From positions 22,125,449 through 22,189,448 of the forward strand of contig NC_079491.1 of the NCBI RefSeq assembly GCF_020520425.1: DNA of 64,000 nucleotides, given 5' to 3'. This document shows, in pieces, positions 1 through 10,616 of this stretch. The translations under genes and the position numbers were made by a program. The notes below the pieces were generated by a model. The model did not search any database, had not been told where the DNA came from, and saw nothing but the letters and a program-made list of their open reading frames with translations. The DNA is from Spinacia oleracea. Its lineage: Eukaryota; Streptophyta; Magnoliopsida; Caryophyllales; Amaranthaceae. Numbering within the stretch: the first letter of the stretch is position 1; each line of letters opens with the position of its first letter.

Positions 1-1650
1 TTTGCAGCTCATTCTCTACCAATGCTTGATAGGGATATTGTTAGAAAAGAAACCTTACTCGCACATCAACTACATGTGGATCTGTGTGCTCCATTCACAA
101 CTATAGAGATAAAAGTTCACTCTTTGATTTCACTCTTGAAATCCTTCCCAAATGATTGTCCAAGCACCATTTTAATAATTCCATACAAGATTCAATCTTT
201 GATTTCAAAAATGATTAGTAAGTTGATGCTTTTATTCTTAAAAGTGTTACTTACAACAATCACAAACTTTTACAAAATCCAAACCTTTTCAAAAGTTCAA
301 TGATGTTTATGAAAAGTGCAACTCCTTTTCTAAACTAGAATCTATGAACATTCATCTTTTATGTTCAAATACGCATCCTATTTTCAAGATTCTATGATGT
401 TTAAGGTTGTTTGTAATCACTTCCTTAAACTAGAATCAATTTCAAAGTTATGGAGCACATTAAAGTTGAGATCTTTTTAACATTAAAAGGTTTGAACTTT
501 AAGAATTAAGCCTCCTAAGTTCAATATTCAAGTTCAATATTCAAGTTCAATGTTCAAGTTCAATTTCAATAACCAAAATCTAAGATACTTTATGATGAGC
601 AACTCATCCTAAAGTGGAGATTTTTAAAATTGAATCCGTGTCGGACGCACTTATTATTAAGTAGTCGTTTGGCGTTCGGATCTCAAATACAATAATACAA
701 TTTCAATACCGCAATTTCAATTCCGCATTTCAATATCGCACATTTCAATACCGCATTTCAATATAGCACATTTCAATATCACATTTCAATAACGCACATT
801 TCAATCCCCGGATATCCTGCCTCTGGAGTTATCGACGAGCGAAGTACTCCTCTCGGTAGTTACAGTCCCCCGAACCCTCAATCTCTACCTTGCGGGTGTA
901 TGTTGAGAGATCCCCACACCAGGGATCACAAGGGAACCTACGGCAGTCGTGGTCAAACATAATTGCACTCCCTTTATGTCACGATAACCGGGTTTTGTCA
1001 GTTTTTCTCATTGTTGTTAAAAACTGAATGGCGACTCCTATATTACTAGTCAATTGGGTGTAAACTCACAGGAAATCCAATTACACTTGATTGAATAAAA
1101 AGAATCGTCACACCCACGAGGGACGAGGTCACGCATTAGCCTCGTGCTTTTTCGACTCCCTCACACTTTACTTGTTTATTGCTTTCATCACCTCACATAA
1201 TAAATTCAACAAAATACAAAAGGTTACATCACGCTTAACAAAGATAATTCTTGGACAAACCGGCCTTAGGTTCCTTTAATTAACTTTAAAGCAAAGTGAC
1301 CACATACAAGTAGCAATTTCTATGTTCTAAAATGCATGCTCCAACCAACCTAGCGTCATGATTAGGAATTTTCGAAAACGATCTTTGTCATGTACTCGAA
1401 TATATTTTCAAAAGCTCGCAAAATAAGCATTTTGTTCCCTTGCCCGGATCTCACCCATCCATTTCTAAGATTCAATGCCTTATCCATGAGAGTCAACTTT
1501 GGTCTTTCCAAACCGGACCCTTAAATATTGTTTGGTGGCGACTCCTTCGAAATTCAAAATCTCCAAAACCCGTAGGGGAATTCAAAATCCAACTATTCGC
1601 CGAGAAAACGTACGAGAGAAAATAAAACCCCCTACAATTATATATACACA
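1..1650. mobile_element. LTR-retrotransposon-type repeat, left arm of an inverted pair
   Basis: This arm reappears in reverse complement at about 2520-4060. Matching landmarks include the stretch around 1190-1280 against 2925-3010, and 600-700 against 3240-3330. It contains 'tggcgactcc' motifs (near 1029 and 1531), which resemble a tRNA-Arg-type primer-binding region seen in plant Ty3/gypsy elements; the family is an inference. An internal array of short 'tttcaataccgca'-like units lies at about 700-810. It is a fossil, clearly degraded, with no capsid or polymerase domain visible. It probably begins left of the window. Confidence 0.55.
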
Positions 1651-1784
1651 AACTCTAAGTATAATCTCTATTATATGAATTCGCCCTATGAAGGAGACGC
1701 ATACGAATGAATGAAAATCTCACCCTGTGAATTCACCGCATAAGAAAAATATATTTTAACATAACCCCCTGTATTTTTTCTCAC

Positions 1785-2520
1785 CTTGGATGAAGTCAGC
1801 TGATCCTGTAACGAACTGTATTGTCCCCTTAAGGTGCTGAGGTTTTCCGCTACAACAACTTTCTCACTCTCAACGCGTTCGAGGTCTAATTGACTGTAGA
1901 AAGTTCTGTTTGAAGTTTGCTATTATACTGTTGCAAACTACTGTTATAGTCCCGTAATATCTTGTACATGTCATTTAGGGAAGATATCTGCAGATGAACA
2001 CAGACACAAAAAAATATATCATCTAGTTCCAGTAGACATCCAAAAAAAGAAACACCAACACAACTGGATCACCCATTTTGTCAACTTACCTTTTGATTGG
2101 AAGTTTCATGTTCTTGGCGAATGTTTTTAAGGTCTTCAAACAAAGAAGTTTGCAATCTTTCGGCAGCAATCATGACGATCACAACCTAATCATAACGATC
2201 AAATTTAATATCTATCAAAGCCTTATCATGATGATCAAACTAATACACTTACAATTAGAAAAGAAACATAACTTGACATCTGCAAATTTAATTTCATTAA
2301 AGGGACATGGCTATCTGAAGGGGGTTTCTTTTTATGATGTATTGCATTTTCTCTTGTAGTGGTATTTTTCGTATTTCTTATAGCTTGTACATTGAATTTT
2401 GTATGTAAGTTATGAGAGCTTGATGAAATGATGAGTCTTGTTTAAGACTCACCAAAGTCTCTAACTTGTCCAATTTGTCAAGTGTGTGATCAACTAGATT
2501 TGACGTGATCTTTTCAATCC
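1785..2520 (-). pseudogene. Kinesin-14 (ATK/KIN-14N type) gene fragment
   Basis: Three exon-like blocks read on the minus strand with plant splice borders. A partial block lies at about 2520-2453 (LDKLDKLETL, then a gtgagt donor). A 96-nt exon lies at 2185-2090 (AAERLQTSLFEDLKNIRQEH). A 203-nt exon lies at 1987-1785 ([20 protein letters not shown], later ENLSTLRGQYSSLQDQLTSS). The order and sequence match the coiled-coil stalk of Arabidopsis ATK1-type minus-end kinesins (VAEKLQVSLREEL; SLEDMYKRLQEYNTSLQQYN). In the last exon the frame shifts near the 'caattag' after LSTVN, so it is not codable as read. No motor domain is present. It is caught between two inverted repeat arms, either as a captured fragment or as the remnant of a gene broken by insertions. 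Confidence 0.75.
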
Positions 2521-4060
2521 CACCCCAAAATGGGAGCCAAATTCTAGGTTAACACAAGCGATGTAATTGAATTTACATAGAAAATCAAAGCTCAAAATAT
2601 AACAAAGGGAGAAAAATACCCCTACGGCTTTCAAATATTGAACTTTGACGGAGTCGCCACCAAACATATTAAGGGTCCCGTTTGGAAGGACCAAAGTTGA
2701 CTCTTTATGGACAAGGCAATGAATCTTGAAACCGAATGTGTGAGATTCGGGTACGAGAACGAGCCGCTTATTTTGGTAGGCTTTAGAAACACATTCAAAC
2801 ACAAGACAAGGATTGTTTTGCGAAATCCTAATCATGGCATTAGGTTGGTTGAATCATGCATTTAGAAATATTGAAATTGCTACTTTTACGTGGTCACTTT
2901 GCTTTAAAGATAATTCAAGGAACCTAAGGCCGGTTTGTCCAAAAATTATCTTTGTTAAGCGTGATGTAACCTTTTGTATATTGTTGTATTTAGCATATTG
3001 GGTGATGAAAGCAATAAACACATAAAACATCATCACAAATAGAAAAGAAATTATTGAAATGCGTACAAAAACACATCTCCTTAGCAAGGTGAGTAAATTA
3101 TGCGTTATTGAAATTGCGATATTGAAATTGCGGTATTGAAATTGCGATATTGAAAGTGCGATATTGAAAGTGTGGTATTCAAAATGCGGTATTGAAAGTG
3201 CCATACTGAAATTGCGATATTGAAATTGCGGTATTGAAATTGTACTATTGTATTTGAGATCTGAACGTCAAGCAACTTCTTAATAATAAGTGTGTCCGAC
3301 ACGGATTCAATTCTCTAGAAAATCTTAACTTTAGATGAGTTGCTCATCTTGAAGCATCATTGATTTTGAATATCGAAAAAGAACTTGAAATGAAACTTGA
3401 ATTTGAATATAGAACTTGAATATTGAAATTAGGAGGTTTGATTCTTAAAGATTAGACCTTTCCATGTTAAAAGGTCTCACCTTTAATATGCTCCATGACT
3501 TGAAATCTATTCTAGTTTAAAGAGAAGTTAATCTCATTTAAACATCGTTGAATATTGAAAGGAGAACTTTAAATATTGAAAATAGAAATTTGGATGTTCA
3601 TGTGTTCTAATTTGAAAAAGGGTTTGCACTTTCCCAAACATCCTTGAACTTGTATAAAGTTGAGGTTTTTTGAAGATTTGATGATTATTGTTGTAAGGAA
3701 CACTTTCAAGAATGAAAGCTTCAACTTACTAATCATATTTTTTGAAAACAAAGCATAAAAATTGAAACTTGAAACTTGTAAAGGGAGTTTGAAAGATCAT
3801 TTGAGGGGGGGATTTCAAGAATGAAATCCCCTCAAAGATTACTCCTTTTGAAACATTTCCTAGTTTAAGTGAGTATGAACATCACAAGAACATCATAGGA
3901 TTAGTAAACTTGAAATAAGAAAGGTAGAAAATTGGATTAAATCATGGTGATTTGTATTAGGGATTCGGTTTTACCTTGTTATGTTTAGGTTAGATTTCTG
4001 ATTTGTACTCCCAATTGCTTTAATGTTTGAAAAAGTATAGGAAATATTAAAGATTTTTGA
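2520..4060. mobile_element. LTR-retrotransposon-type repeat, right arm of the inverted pair
   Basis: This is the reverse-complement counterpart of the arm at 1-1650, including the 'tttcaat' short-unit array (3105-3245) and the 'ggagtcgccacc' motif near 2650. The arms have diverged moderately, so the pair looks old. The outer border near 4060 is not sharp. It is a fossil with no intact coding content. Confidence 0.5.
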
Positions 4061-5824
4061 AGATTGATTTTTGTATTTGGAATTTGAGAGGGAAAATGTG
4101 TATTAATGAACTACACTATCATAATATTCCAAACACTGAAAATAATTAATGAACTACATAGTTGCTGATATTATCATCCTAACCAATGAGTAAGGAAAGT
4201 AATGCACCATAATATTTTTGTTAATTTGTTACTACATACGTAGTAGTTACTACATAAAAATTAATGAACTACATAGTTGATGTTAGTTTCACCTTCTTAG
4301 GCACTTGAATATCTTCTCTGAATCTACTAACATGCTTTTTGCTACGTACTCAACTCTCACATTTCATACAACTTCGCATTTTCAGTATTGTCAATGCGGT
4401 CAATTTCAGTACTACTACGATGCTATTAATTATGGAGAATAAATTAAAAAAATGGGAAAAGGGAAAAGAGTAGAAGCAAGAAATACTGACAAAAAATAGG
4501 AAGGAGAAGCATCGTGGAAGTGCAATTTCATTTGTTTTATCCAGATACCCTTTAGAACTCATGAATTAGCTAGTTATGAATACTAAGCTATTAGATAGAG
4601 AGTAATTAGAAGTATAAGAAAAGGTTGGGAGAGTGGTAGATTGTGTAGCGTTGAACAAAAATTGCCTAAACAATATTGGTCACAAAACTATTAATTTGGT
4701 AAAAAGTTGTAAACTTTCTCTAGTTCAAATTTCACAATGATAAAGTATCGAACATGTCTGGAAAGATTTACAATGCACCTGTAAATATTAGAAAGAAAAC
4801 CAACATGTTTCTTTTCTTTTGTGTACGCCCAATGGCCGAAGGGAAGAGCCAATCTCATAATAATAATAAGTACGTTAGTAGTTCTGTTTTGTTATTGCTA
4901 GTGCTTAAGCGTGCGTAAAATTTTACATATTAGTTCATATTTAGATAAAAAAATTTATCCATATCCAATTTTATTTTCCTAACACTCGGAAACACTCAGA
5001 TGTTATAAACAGGAGTAAAATATAAAATAAATCTAATCCAATGAAACCACCCACAAGAGGTCAGAGGGGGGAATACCCAAAAAAAATATGCACGGGCTAT
5101 AGTATTGGCTTTAGTAGCAAGGTTGAAATTAAGAAAGATAGTGAAGCCTAAACTTCAGTTATCATTTGTAATCTAAGCTTCCAAGTCACCAAATTAATCA
5201 CCTTTTGACCCTAGCACATTATCTAAGAGCGCTAGTAGCCTAATTTTAGTATCAGATGATTTTTAATCAGATAATTAATCATCAACAACATCAGAATCAA
5301 AAAATCACCATGATGGTTCAGCGCTATTAAAGAATCAATGTCAATGTAAGAGCGCTAGTCACCAAATTTTAGTATCAGATACTGGCTTGGTTCGAAATAA
5401 TTTACCATTTGTATCAAAACTGTAATTTAGACACACGAAATTAAATTTTACTGAAAAACAAAAGAGAATACAACAGAGGTTCGAGTCACGCTCCAAGTCT
5501 CCAAACTTATCCAAATAGGGATTATAAAAACCCAAATTGAAGCAAAGAAGTGACCCAAACTGACCCGACAATCAACGTGTCTAATAACAATTATTTCATG
5601 ATAAAAAACTCATTGACAACAAATTTGAATGTGAAAAGATCCAAATCAAGCCAATGTGACTCCAAAATATACTCAAATAATTTTTCAGAACCCCTCTCTG
5701 CAAACAATCTCTTCCTTCAAAACCCCATAAGATAAACATCAAACACTAACCGATAACTAACATATAAAAGAAAAATACATAATTGTACAAAATCAAAAAA
5801 GGAAAGAAAAAAAGAATGAAGTAC
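4060..5824. other. Intergenic, nothing firmly identified
   Basis: AT-rich sequence with short repeated phrases ('taatgaactacatagttg' near 4146 and 4260). No open frame above about 70 codons, no recognisable domain, no RNA gene and no clear transposon ends were seen. Confidence 0.4.
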
Positions 5825-5891
5825 CTTGAGAAATCCATTGTTCACGGCGAGCATCAAGCTTACATTGCTTCAATTTCGCTGACCTATTCGC
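5825..5891 (-). other. Exon-like block of unknown gene
   Basis: On the minus strand, a 'ttatttaacag' acceptor precedes 67 nt encoding ANRSAKLKQCKLDARREQW followed by ISQ, then a gtac donor. The basic peptide and both splice borders look like a real plant exon. A purine/pyrimidine-rich stretch upstream (about 6000-6080, 'gagagagag') resembles a 5' leader. I could not identify the gene or find a convincing next exon, so it may be a relic. Confidence 0.3.
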
Positions 5892-6514
5892 CTGTTAAAT
5901 AAAAAAACTCCATTGTCAGACCAACATCAAACAAATTACATGCAATCGAAAACAAAAATCGAGAAATAAAAATTCAAATTGAAGAGATAAGTAATTAAAT
6001 TAATTTTCTCATTCCCCGTTTTCTGAGAGAGGGTTTCTGAGGAGAGAGAGAGACTGAAATTAATTTCTGAGAGAGGGTTGTCTGAGGACCGTTTCTTTTT
6101 CTTTTTTAATAATTTGTTTTTAATTACCAAGGGGGTTTATTTTAGGGCTAGACGATTTTGAATTTTTGATGGAATATGGGAAGGGTAGTAGCTCTATTTG
6201 GGATGTGGGGGGGGGGGGGTGAGGGGGGTTTAGTCTTTTACTTGGGGGACACCAAAAGTGTTGTTACGAAAATAACCTTCCCCTCTTGTCTTATATAATA
6301 GATATTCGATCCAAAAATCCGGTTATCCAAAAAGTTTATCCGACAAAATCCAATTTTTCTTAAAAAAAACCGTCCCGAGTTTATAATAAATATCCGGTTT
6401 GGATTAGGTTTAGATTTTTGTCTGGTTAGTAGACACCTCTAGTGTACACTATACAATAATAAGATATACGGAGTATACATTTTCAAAAAAAGATCGGATT
6501 GGAGGTAGTATGTA

Positions 6515-6915
6515 CTACCTCTGTTCCTGAAAGTTCTTTACACTTTCCGTTTAAATCCATTTCTGAAAAATTTTTACGCTTTCCGTTTAAGTCCGTTCCT
6601 GAAAGTGTTTTACGCTTTCCGTTTAAGTCCGTTTCTGAAAGTTCTTTACACTTATGCTTTATTCTATTTTTGGAATACAAGGTTTACGATTATACCGTCT
6701 ATTCTAATTTTTTTATTCATCTACTTGCAAAATTTATCGGCCCACTTGCATAATTATACCATCTATTCTGATTTTTTTATTCACCTACTTTCACACTTAA
6801 ACAAGATGTGAATTTCACCCACTTGCAAATAACTACCCCACTTGCTCACCATCTCCTTTACCTTAATTCACATGAAAACAGTAACCGTAAAAAACATATA
6901 TAGGAACGGAGGTAG
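6515..6915. mobile_element. Stowaway-type MITE with internal 36-bp repeats
   Basis: Terminal inverted repeats 'ctacctctgttcc' and 'ggaacggaggtag' are bounded by TA dinucleotides (6513-6514 and 6916-6917), as in Tc1/mariner-related Stowaway MITEs. The left part contains about four copies of a 36-bp unit of the form 'tgaaagttctttacgctttc' plus 'cgtttaagtccgtt' (about 6527-6655). Confidence 0.75.
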
Positions 6916-6972
6916 TATACAATCATTAGATACTTTTTATAAACATATGCAAGAATGATTAAGTGATTATAA

Positions 6973-7245
6973 TTTAGGTATCACAAATTCTTATTTACAA
7001 GTGCTGTACAATAAATATTGTACACCAGAGTAAAAGTTAAGTTGAAATGTTTAAAAGTTATCTATATTTAGTGATAATTTTTCATTTTCATAAAAAACAT
7101 TTCTTCAAATCACTAATAATGTATAAAGTTAATCACTTAACCATTTAAAATATTTATCTATCAACTTCTTTTTTTATAATAAAAAAGTTAAACAATACAT
7201 GGTGTAAAATAAATTTATTGTACACCATGTATGTGCAAGACCTTT
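6973..7245. mobile_element. MITE with palindromic ends, copy 1 of 3
   Basis: It begins 'tcttatttacaa' followed by the near-palindrome 'tgtacaataaatattgtaca'. It ends with the inverted counterpart 'aaatttattgtacacc' and 'gcaaga'. Related copies lie at 25467-25788 and 35789-36103. No coding capacity. Confidence 0.65.
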
Positions 7246-7314
7246 TGTTTATTTAATTATTATTGTGGTTGTATAGTGAAATTTAGTTGTACATTAAAAC
7301 TTGTCAGATCCTGT

Positions 7315-7593
7315 CACTACAAGAAATTGTACTATTAACGACGGGAAATCCCGTCGCGAAAGGCCAATAATCGTTGTTTAACGACGGGATTTCCTGTCGC
7401 GAACCCGTCATAAAAGAGGGTCGTCGTTAATAGAAATCCCGTCGTAAATTAGTCGTAAACCCGTCGTAAAAGACATTTGCGACGGTTATTCCCGTCATTG
7501 TTTGGTTGTTAGCCCCGTCGCAAAAGGCTTTTGCGACGGGATTTTTGACCCGTCGTAATTAGGTTGTCGTTAAAGATACAAATTCTTGTAGTG
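7315..7593. mobile_element. Short CACTA element (MITE), copy 1
   Basis: Starts CACTACAAGAAATTG and ends TTCTTGTAGTG, flanked by a 3-bp duplication TGT (7312-7314, 7594-7596), diagnostic of the CACTA (En/Spm) superfamily. The interior is repeated 'cgacggg' and 'cccgtcg' subterminal motifs. It encodes no protein, so it is non-autonomous. A second copy in opposite orientation is at 10315-10603. Confidence 0.9.
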
Positions 7594-7596
7594 TGT

Positions 7597-8413
7597 ATTT
7601 AAAAATGCAAGATTCATCACTTGGTTGGTGTATATATTTTAGCTGAATATCAGACGACTTAGGCTCTATTTTATTCACCTTATTTTCACTTATTTCAGAA
7701 AAATAAATTCAAATAATTTTAGCTAAGATGAGATAAGATAAGTTCAAGTAAAATAAAGATTGACCAAGTATAATTTATAACTATTTTTTTTGGATAAATT
7801 CTAATAATATCAGATAAGTTTTTTTTTTTTAAAGTAAAATCAGGCGTATAAAATGCACCCTAAATGAATAAAGTCTAAGCATTTCCGAAGAGACGGGAAA
7901 TGGGAATTTCATCAATTAGAATTTAGAGCATTGTATGACATATTCAACAGATCGAATAGTAATATGTTTTTTGTGGTGCATGATTCTGACCTTTTAAATT
8001 TCAAGCCGAGTTCCAACAAAGAAATACGCATGCATGTATATATCTTCAAAACGTGTCAAGTAGTATACATCGATCTCTACCAATGTTTATGTTTAGTAAA
8101 CAAAAACATTAACATATGCAACATCATTTCGTCACCATGTTTGTATTTGATTAATTACTTCTCCAACATCTTCTAATGTCTAATGATTAATTAATTACTC
8201 CGTAATCAGCTAATTGGTATTAATTAATCTTTAATGACAAAATCTATTGCATTATCTTGTAGTATACGCACCTGGCTTTGGCATTTTCATTAGACGACTA
8301 TGCCAACCCAAACCGACCTATATTTTAATTAATTAGTTGACTAATTAAGCAAGGCCATGACATTAACTAATTAATTACATAAAACACCGTTTCTTAGTGT
8401 TATTTCTGTCACA
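7597..8413. other. Upstream region of the zinc-finger gene
   Basis: AT-rich intergenic DNA with scattered 'attaatt' runs. It presumably holds the promoter of the gene at 8464. No clear TATA box position or other gene could be fixed. Confidence 0.35.
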
Positions 8414-8473
8414 ATGCCTTCATTCTTCTTATTCTTATTCTTCTTCTTGTGTTTAATTTGGGAATGGAGTTAA
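8414..8473 (+). promoter_or_regulatory. Upstream ORF overlapping the zinc-finger start codon
   Basis: A 19-codon frame ([19 protein letters not shown]) opens 50 nt before the main ATG in another frame and ends 10 nt inside the coding region. If the transcript starts upstream of 8414, ribosomes using it would bypass the main start. The context 'acaatgc' is moderate. Its regulatory role is an inference. Confidence 0.35.
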
Positions 8474-8970
8474 GACTTCAACAACACGAAACAAAGTCCG
8501 GTAAATTCAACGAGCAGCAAACATCATCGCCGAGCACCACCACTACAGAAGATCAAGAGGCGGCCGCAGTTTTATACAGTGATGAGTATTATGTAAGGTC
8601 ATATACATGTAACTTTTGCAAGAAAGGGTTCTCTAATGCACAAGCACTAGGTGGACACATGAACATCCATCGAAGAGACCGGGCCAAGCTTCGTGATGAA
8701 TTATCGACTGATGATTATTCTCCTACGCACTTGGATTTATCTACGAGTAAAACTAGGAGTAGTCGATTGTATGTGAAAAAAGAAAGTAGAACAAAAGATG
8801 ATATTTGGGTTGGGAATGGGAACAAACACGAGGCCCTTGCTTTATTTGTTGATAGTTCGTCGTCGTCGAGAAAGGCCGGAAGTAGTAGCTCAAGAGTAGT
8901 AACTGTAAGCAAGGATGATTCTGGTTTAGACCTTGAACTTCGACTAGGGCGTGCTAAATCTCATTACTAA
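8464..8970 (+). CDS. Single C2H2 zinc-finger transcriptional repressor (SUPERMAN/TAC1-like, EAR motif)
   Basis: An intact single exon encodes 168 residues. One plant-type C2H2 finger spans about residues 47-71 (Cys49, Cys52, His65, His69) and contains the invariant QALGGH core, in the form [17 protein letters not shown], followed by [11 protein letters not shown], which is closest to TAC1/SUPERMAN-clade proteins. The C-terminus carries LDLELRL (155-161), a canonical EAR repression motif that recruits TOPLESS-type co-repressors. Serine-rich low-complexity tracts lie between. I use the first ATG (8464); the frame is open a few codons further upstream but has no earlier ATG. Family members are nuclear, intronless regulators of floral organ boundaries, hormone response or telomerase activation; which role applies here cannot be read from sequence. 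Two opposed CACTA MITEs lie 0.9 kb upstream and 1.3 kb downstream. Confidence 0.93.
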   Translation: MELRLQQHETKSGKFNEQQTSSPSTTTTEDQEAAAVLYSDEYYVRSYTCNFCKKGFSNAQALGGHMNIHRRDRAKLRDELSTDDYSPTHLDLSTSKTRSSRLYVKKESRTKDDIWVGNGNKHEALALFVDSSSSSRKAGSSSSRVVTVSKDDSGLDLELRLGRAKSHY

Positions 8971-9362
8971 CTTAATTGTATTAGATGTAGGGATGACATG
9001 ATCAAAGAGGTTAGTAATGTTATCATATTATTGTAATTATTAAGTTTCTATGTATGTATATATGTATTGATTTGTAACATTTTGTTATTTTTTTTTTAAG
9101 AAAACACCTTATAAATACGTTAAGTATTTTTTTCATAAACACACCTTAAATTCGGATTCCAACAACAAAAGCTCAAGTTTTCGAGCATGGACTCTCCTAC
9201 TTTTCCCCTCTATTTATTTGTAGCGATTCTTAGGGTAATTGTTAATATTACGATACACATATAGTTGGAGGAAAATATTAGGAGTCAACGCGCGCTTAAA
9301 CTTGACTTTTTTCCCGAAATCCAATCTTTAGGTTACATGAAAAATTAAAAGTTATTAACATA
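8971..9362. other. Downstream region of the zinc-finger gene
   Basis: 3' untranslated and intergenic AT-rich sequence. No gene or transposon end was recognised. Confidence 0.35.
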
Positions 9363-9364
9363 TA

Positions 9365-9623
9365 CTTTCTCCGTTCTTATTTACATGACCCAATTGGATT
9401 TTCAACACTATTCACTCAATCTCATTTGACTTTCATTTGTGATTTATACTTAAGATAAAACATAGTCGTATGGATTCTTATTAGATTCGTCACAATAAAT
9501 ATTTTTTAAATATCAACTTTCTATAATTTTTTCTTATCCATAATTGAAGATATTAATGTTTGAAATCGTGCACTGGCTAACGTGCCTAAATAATTGTGTC
9601 ATTTAAAAAAAGAACAGAGGAAG
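9365..9623. mobile_element. Stowaway-type MITE
   Basis: Imperfect terminal inverted repeats 'ctttctccgttctta' and its counterpart ending 'gaacagaggaag', flanked by TA (9363-9364, 9624-9625). Non-coding. Confidence 0.65.
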
Positions 9624-9625
9624 TA

Positions 9626-10314
9626 TATAAGGTGTTTTTTCAAATAAATTGTTACATGAAGGATTTTTTTCTCACAAAATTTCCCATGTTTTAATATACT
9701 ATATTTATGCATTAACTTATTACTTTACCATTTTTGTTTGAAATTTGATGTGTCAAAGAAATAGGTTATCTAAGAAATAAGAAATAATAATTAACAAAAT
9801 ATACTACGTATATATATATTGGGAAGTCGTCCTAGGACGAAGCCAAGGTTTAAAAATAGGGGTGGGAAAGTTGTTAAATATGATGATTCTTATCGCAACA
9901 TGAATTAGTCTATACATTACTTTAGCGTAAGTCAACATAGAGGTCGATATAATTAAATGGGAATAGCCAATAGGCAACATTTAAATTTAATAGAATGGGA
10001 AATTACAATTTGTCATTGCTTCAAGCCTTCAAAGAAGCTAACTGCACGGAAAATTGGTTACGCACTCATTCATTATGTTGTTCAGAGTTTAGCTAGCGTA
10101 GAGTGTATTTTTTTTCATTTAAAAAAAAAAAACCCATAGCCACCATTTTCTTTCCCTATTCAATTCGATCCCATCCTTCAACATTTATCATATCTCCATC
10201 AGATTCATCCCTAATCATTTTAACTAGAATTAAGCTCGTGTGATGCACGGGATTAATAAATTAGTAAAATTATAGAGGGAATGCATGATTTTTACTTTTT
10301 TTTTTGGGATAAAA
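9626..10314. other. Intergenic with a degenerate Helitron-like end
   Basis: AT-rich DNA. Around 10225-10250 the phrase 'ctagaattaagctcgtgtg' then 'atgcacggg' resembles a reverse-oriented Helitron 3' terminus (hairpin next to CTAG), but no 5' end was found. Nothing else was recognised. Confidence 0.3.
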
Positions 10315-10603
10315 CACTACAAGAATTTGTATCTTTAACGACAACCTAATTACGACGGGTCACAAATCCCGTCGCAAAAGCCTTTTACGACGGGGCTAAC
10401 AACCAAACATTGACGGGAATAACCGTCGCAAATGTCTTTTACGACGGGTTTACGACGGTTTACGACGGATTTACGACGGGATTTCTATTAACGACGGGCC
10501 CATTTTATGACGGGTTCGCGACAGGAAATCCCGTCGTTAATCAACGATTATTAGCCTTTCGCGACGGAATTTCCCGTCGTTAATAGTACAATTTTTTGTA
10601 GTG
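10315..10603. mobile_element. Short CACTA element (MITE), copy 2, inverted relative to copy 1
   Basis: Starts CACTACAAGAATTTG and ends TTTTTTGTAGTG with a 3-bp duplication AAA (10312-10314, 10604-10606). Its interior is the reverse complement of the element at 7315-7593, with 'cgacggg' subterminal repeats. Non-coding. Confidence 0.9.
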
Positions 10604-10616
10604 AAAGTATTCGTGA

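Noticed and set aside
6204-6218. G run as a possible G-quadruplex regulator
   Set aside because: A single homopolymer run with no adjacent gene; no further support.
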